The notes beneath the pieces were generated by a model. That model worked only from the letters and a program-made list of their open reading frames with translations. It was not told the origin of the DNA and did no database searches. A DNA stretch of 5,792 nt. Origin: CAWEPK01 sp049521495 (lineage in GTDB: Bacteria; Desulfobacterota; Syntrophorhabdia; Syntrophorhabdales; WCHB1-27). A program made the position numbers and the translations under genes. The stretch lies in assembly GCA_049521495.1 (NCBI GenBank), contig JBEKOT010000142.1, forward strand, positions 1 to 5,792, in the 5' to 3' direction. Below are positions 5,535 to 5,792 of this stretch, one piece after another (within the stretch, counting starts at the first letter, position 1; every line of letters starts with the position of its first letter).

Positions 5535-5792
5535 TCAATAATACATCCGCAGCCGCAAACCGTAGATCTTCACCGGTCCCCTGTCATGATTGTATGCGGG
5601 GTTGGCTATATACTGGAAATCGGGACTGAGCTGGACATGGCGGCCCAGTTGAAAACGGTAGTATGTCTCGAATACCCTCTCGTAGGCATAGGCGAGGGCC
5701 CCGTCGCCCACGAGCATGCCGATGCCCCCCTGCTCCAGGTAATGCCTGTGGGAGCCGGTGATGCCCTGAACGCCATAGCCGATCCCGAATTG
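5535..5792 (-). CDS. OprB-like outer-membrane porin, C-terminal part (runs off the right edge)
   Basis: The last 85 residues of a beta-barrel porin; the start lies beyond 5792 and the frame is open to the edge. Recognisable family pattern: GIGYGVQG, then YLEQGGIGMLVGDGAL, then YERVFETYYRFQLG, then the signature LSPDFQYIANPAYNHDRGPV, and a final strand YGLRLRMYY. The alternating pattern and C-terminal aromatic residue are typical of the last strand and the BAM recognition signal. This fits the carbohydrate-selective porin (OprB) family, although members are often named without a proven substrate. The stop is 44 bases upstream of the chosen transporter start on the same strand, so the two are probably co-transcribed, and the porin may supply the transported cation or a chelate across the outer membrane (inference). 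A general sugar porin sitting here by chance is the alternative. Confidence 0.85.
   Translation of the reverse strand, partial: QFGIGYGVQGITGSHRHYLEQGGIGMLVGDGALAYAYERVFETYYRFQLGRHVQLSPDFQYIANPAYNHDRGPVKIYGLRLRMYY

Noticed and set aside
1..5792. CRISPR array, tRNA, rRNA, insertion sequence or attachment site
   Set aside because: I saw no repeat-spacer pattern, cloverleaf, ribosomal RNA segment, transposase or flanking direct repeats. Nearly all bases belong to the coding genes described.

Overview
The window is GC-rich and gene-dense, from a Gram-negative bacterium: it holds a Tat-dependent periplasmic enzyme and the C-terminus of an outer-membrane porin. Consensus-like Shine-Dalgarno sites, short gene spacings and a molybdenum hydroxylase beside a magnesium-type transport operon would suit an anaerobic or facultative proteobacterium or Desulfobacterota-like organism. 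That placement is inference; no marker gene is present to fix the taxon.

Left half (70-2723, + strand): a two-gene operon for a molybdenum hydroxylase of the isoquinoline 1-oxidoreductase (IorAB) type. The first gene encodes the small subunit with two [2Fe-2S] clusters. The second encodes the large molybdopterin-binding catalytic subunit, which has a twin-arginine signal. The two genes overlap by ATGA. No FAD subunit or cytochrome is encoded here, so the electron acceptor must lie outside the window. Substrate hydroxylation probably takes place in the periplasm.

Middle (2724-2762): a perfect 12-bp inverted repeat separates the + strand operon from a convergent - strand operon and probably terminates transcription in both directions.

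Right half (2763-5792, - strand, reading right to left): the C-terminal end of an OprB-like outer-membrane porin (gene runs off the right edge); an Nramp/SLC11-fold transporter; a soluble protein with two PRC-barrel-like domains, an MgtE N-domain and a CBS pair; and a 38-residue single-pass membrane protein. The last three are packed so tightly that the ribosome binding site of each follower overlaps the stop codon of the gene before it.

The most interesting point is in this operon. The Nramp-like protein has DAGG instead of DPGN in helix 1 and ITPW instead of the usual MPH motif in helix 6. It therefore lacks the transition-metal-selecting Asn and Met and the helix-6 His, as expected of Nramp-related magnesium transporters (NRMT). 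Its neighbour carries the cytosolic Mg2+-sensing half of MgtE without the MgtE channel. Together they suggest a Mg2+ (or Mg2+/Mn2+) uptake system in which an MgtE-type sensor has been borrowed to control an unrelated transporter, with a tiny membrane protein and an outer-membrane porin as possible accessory parts.
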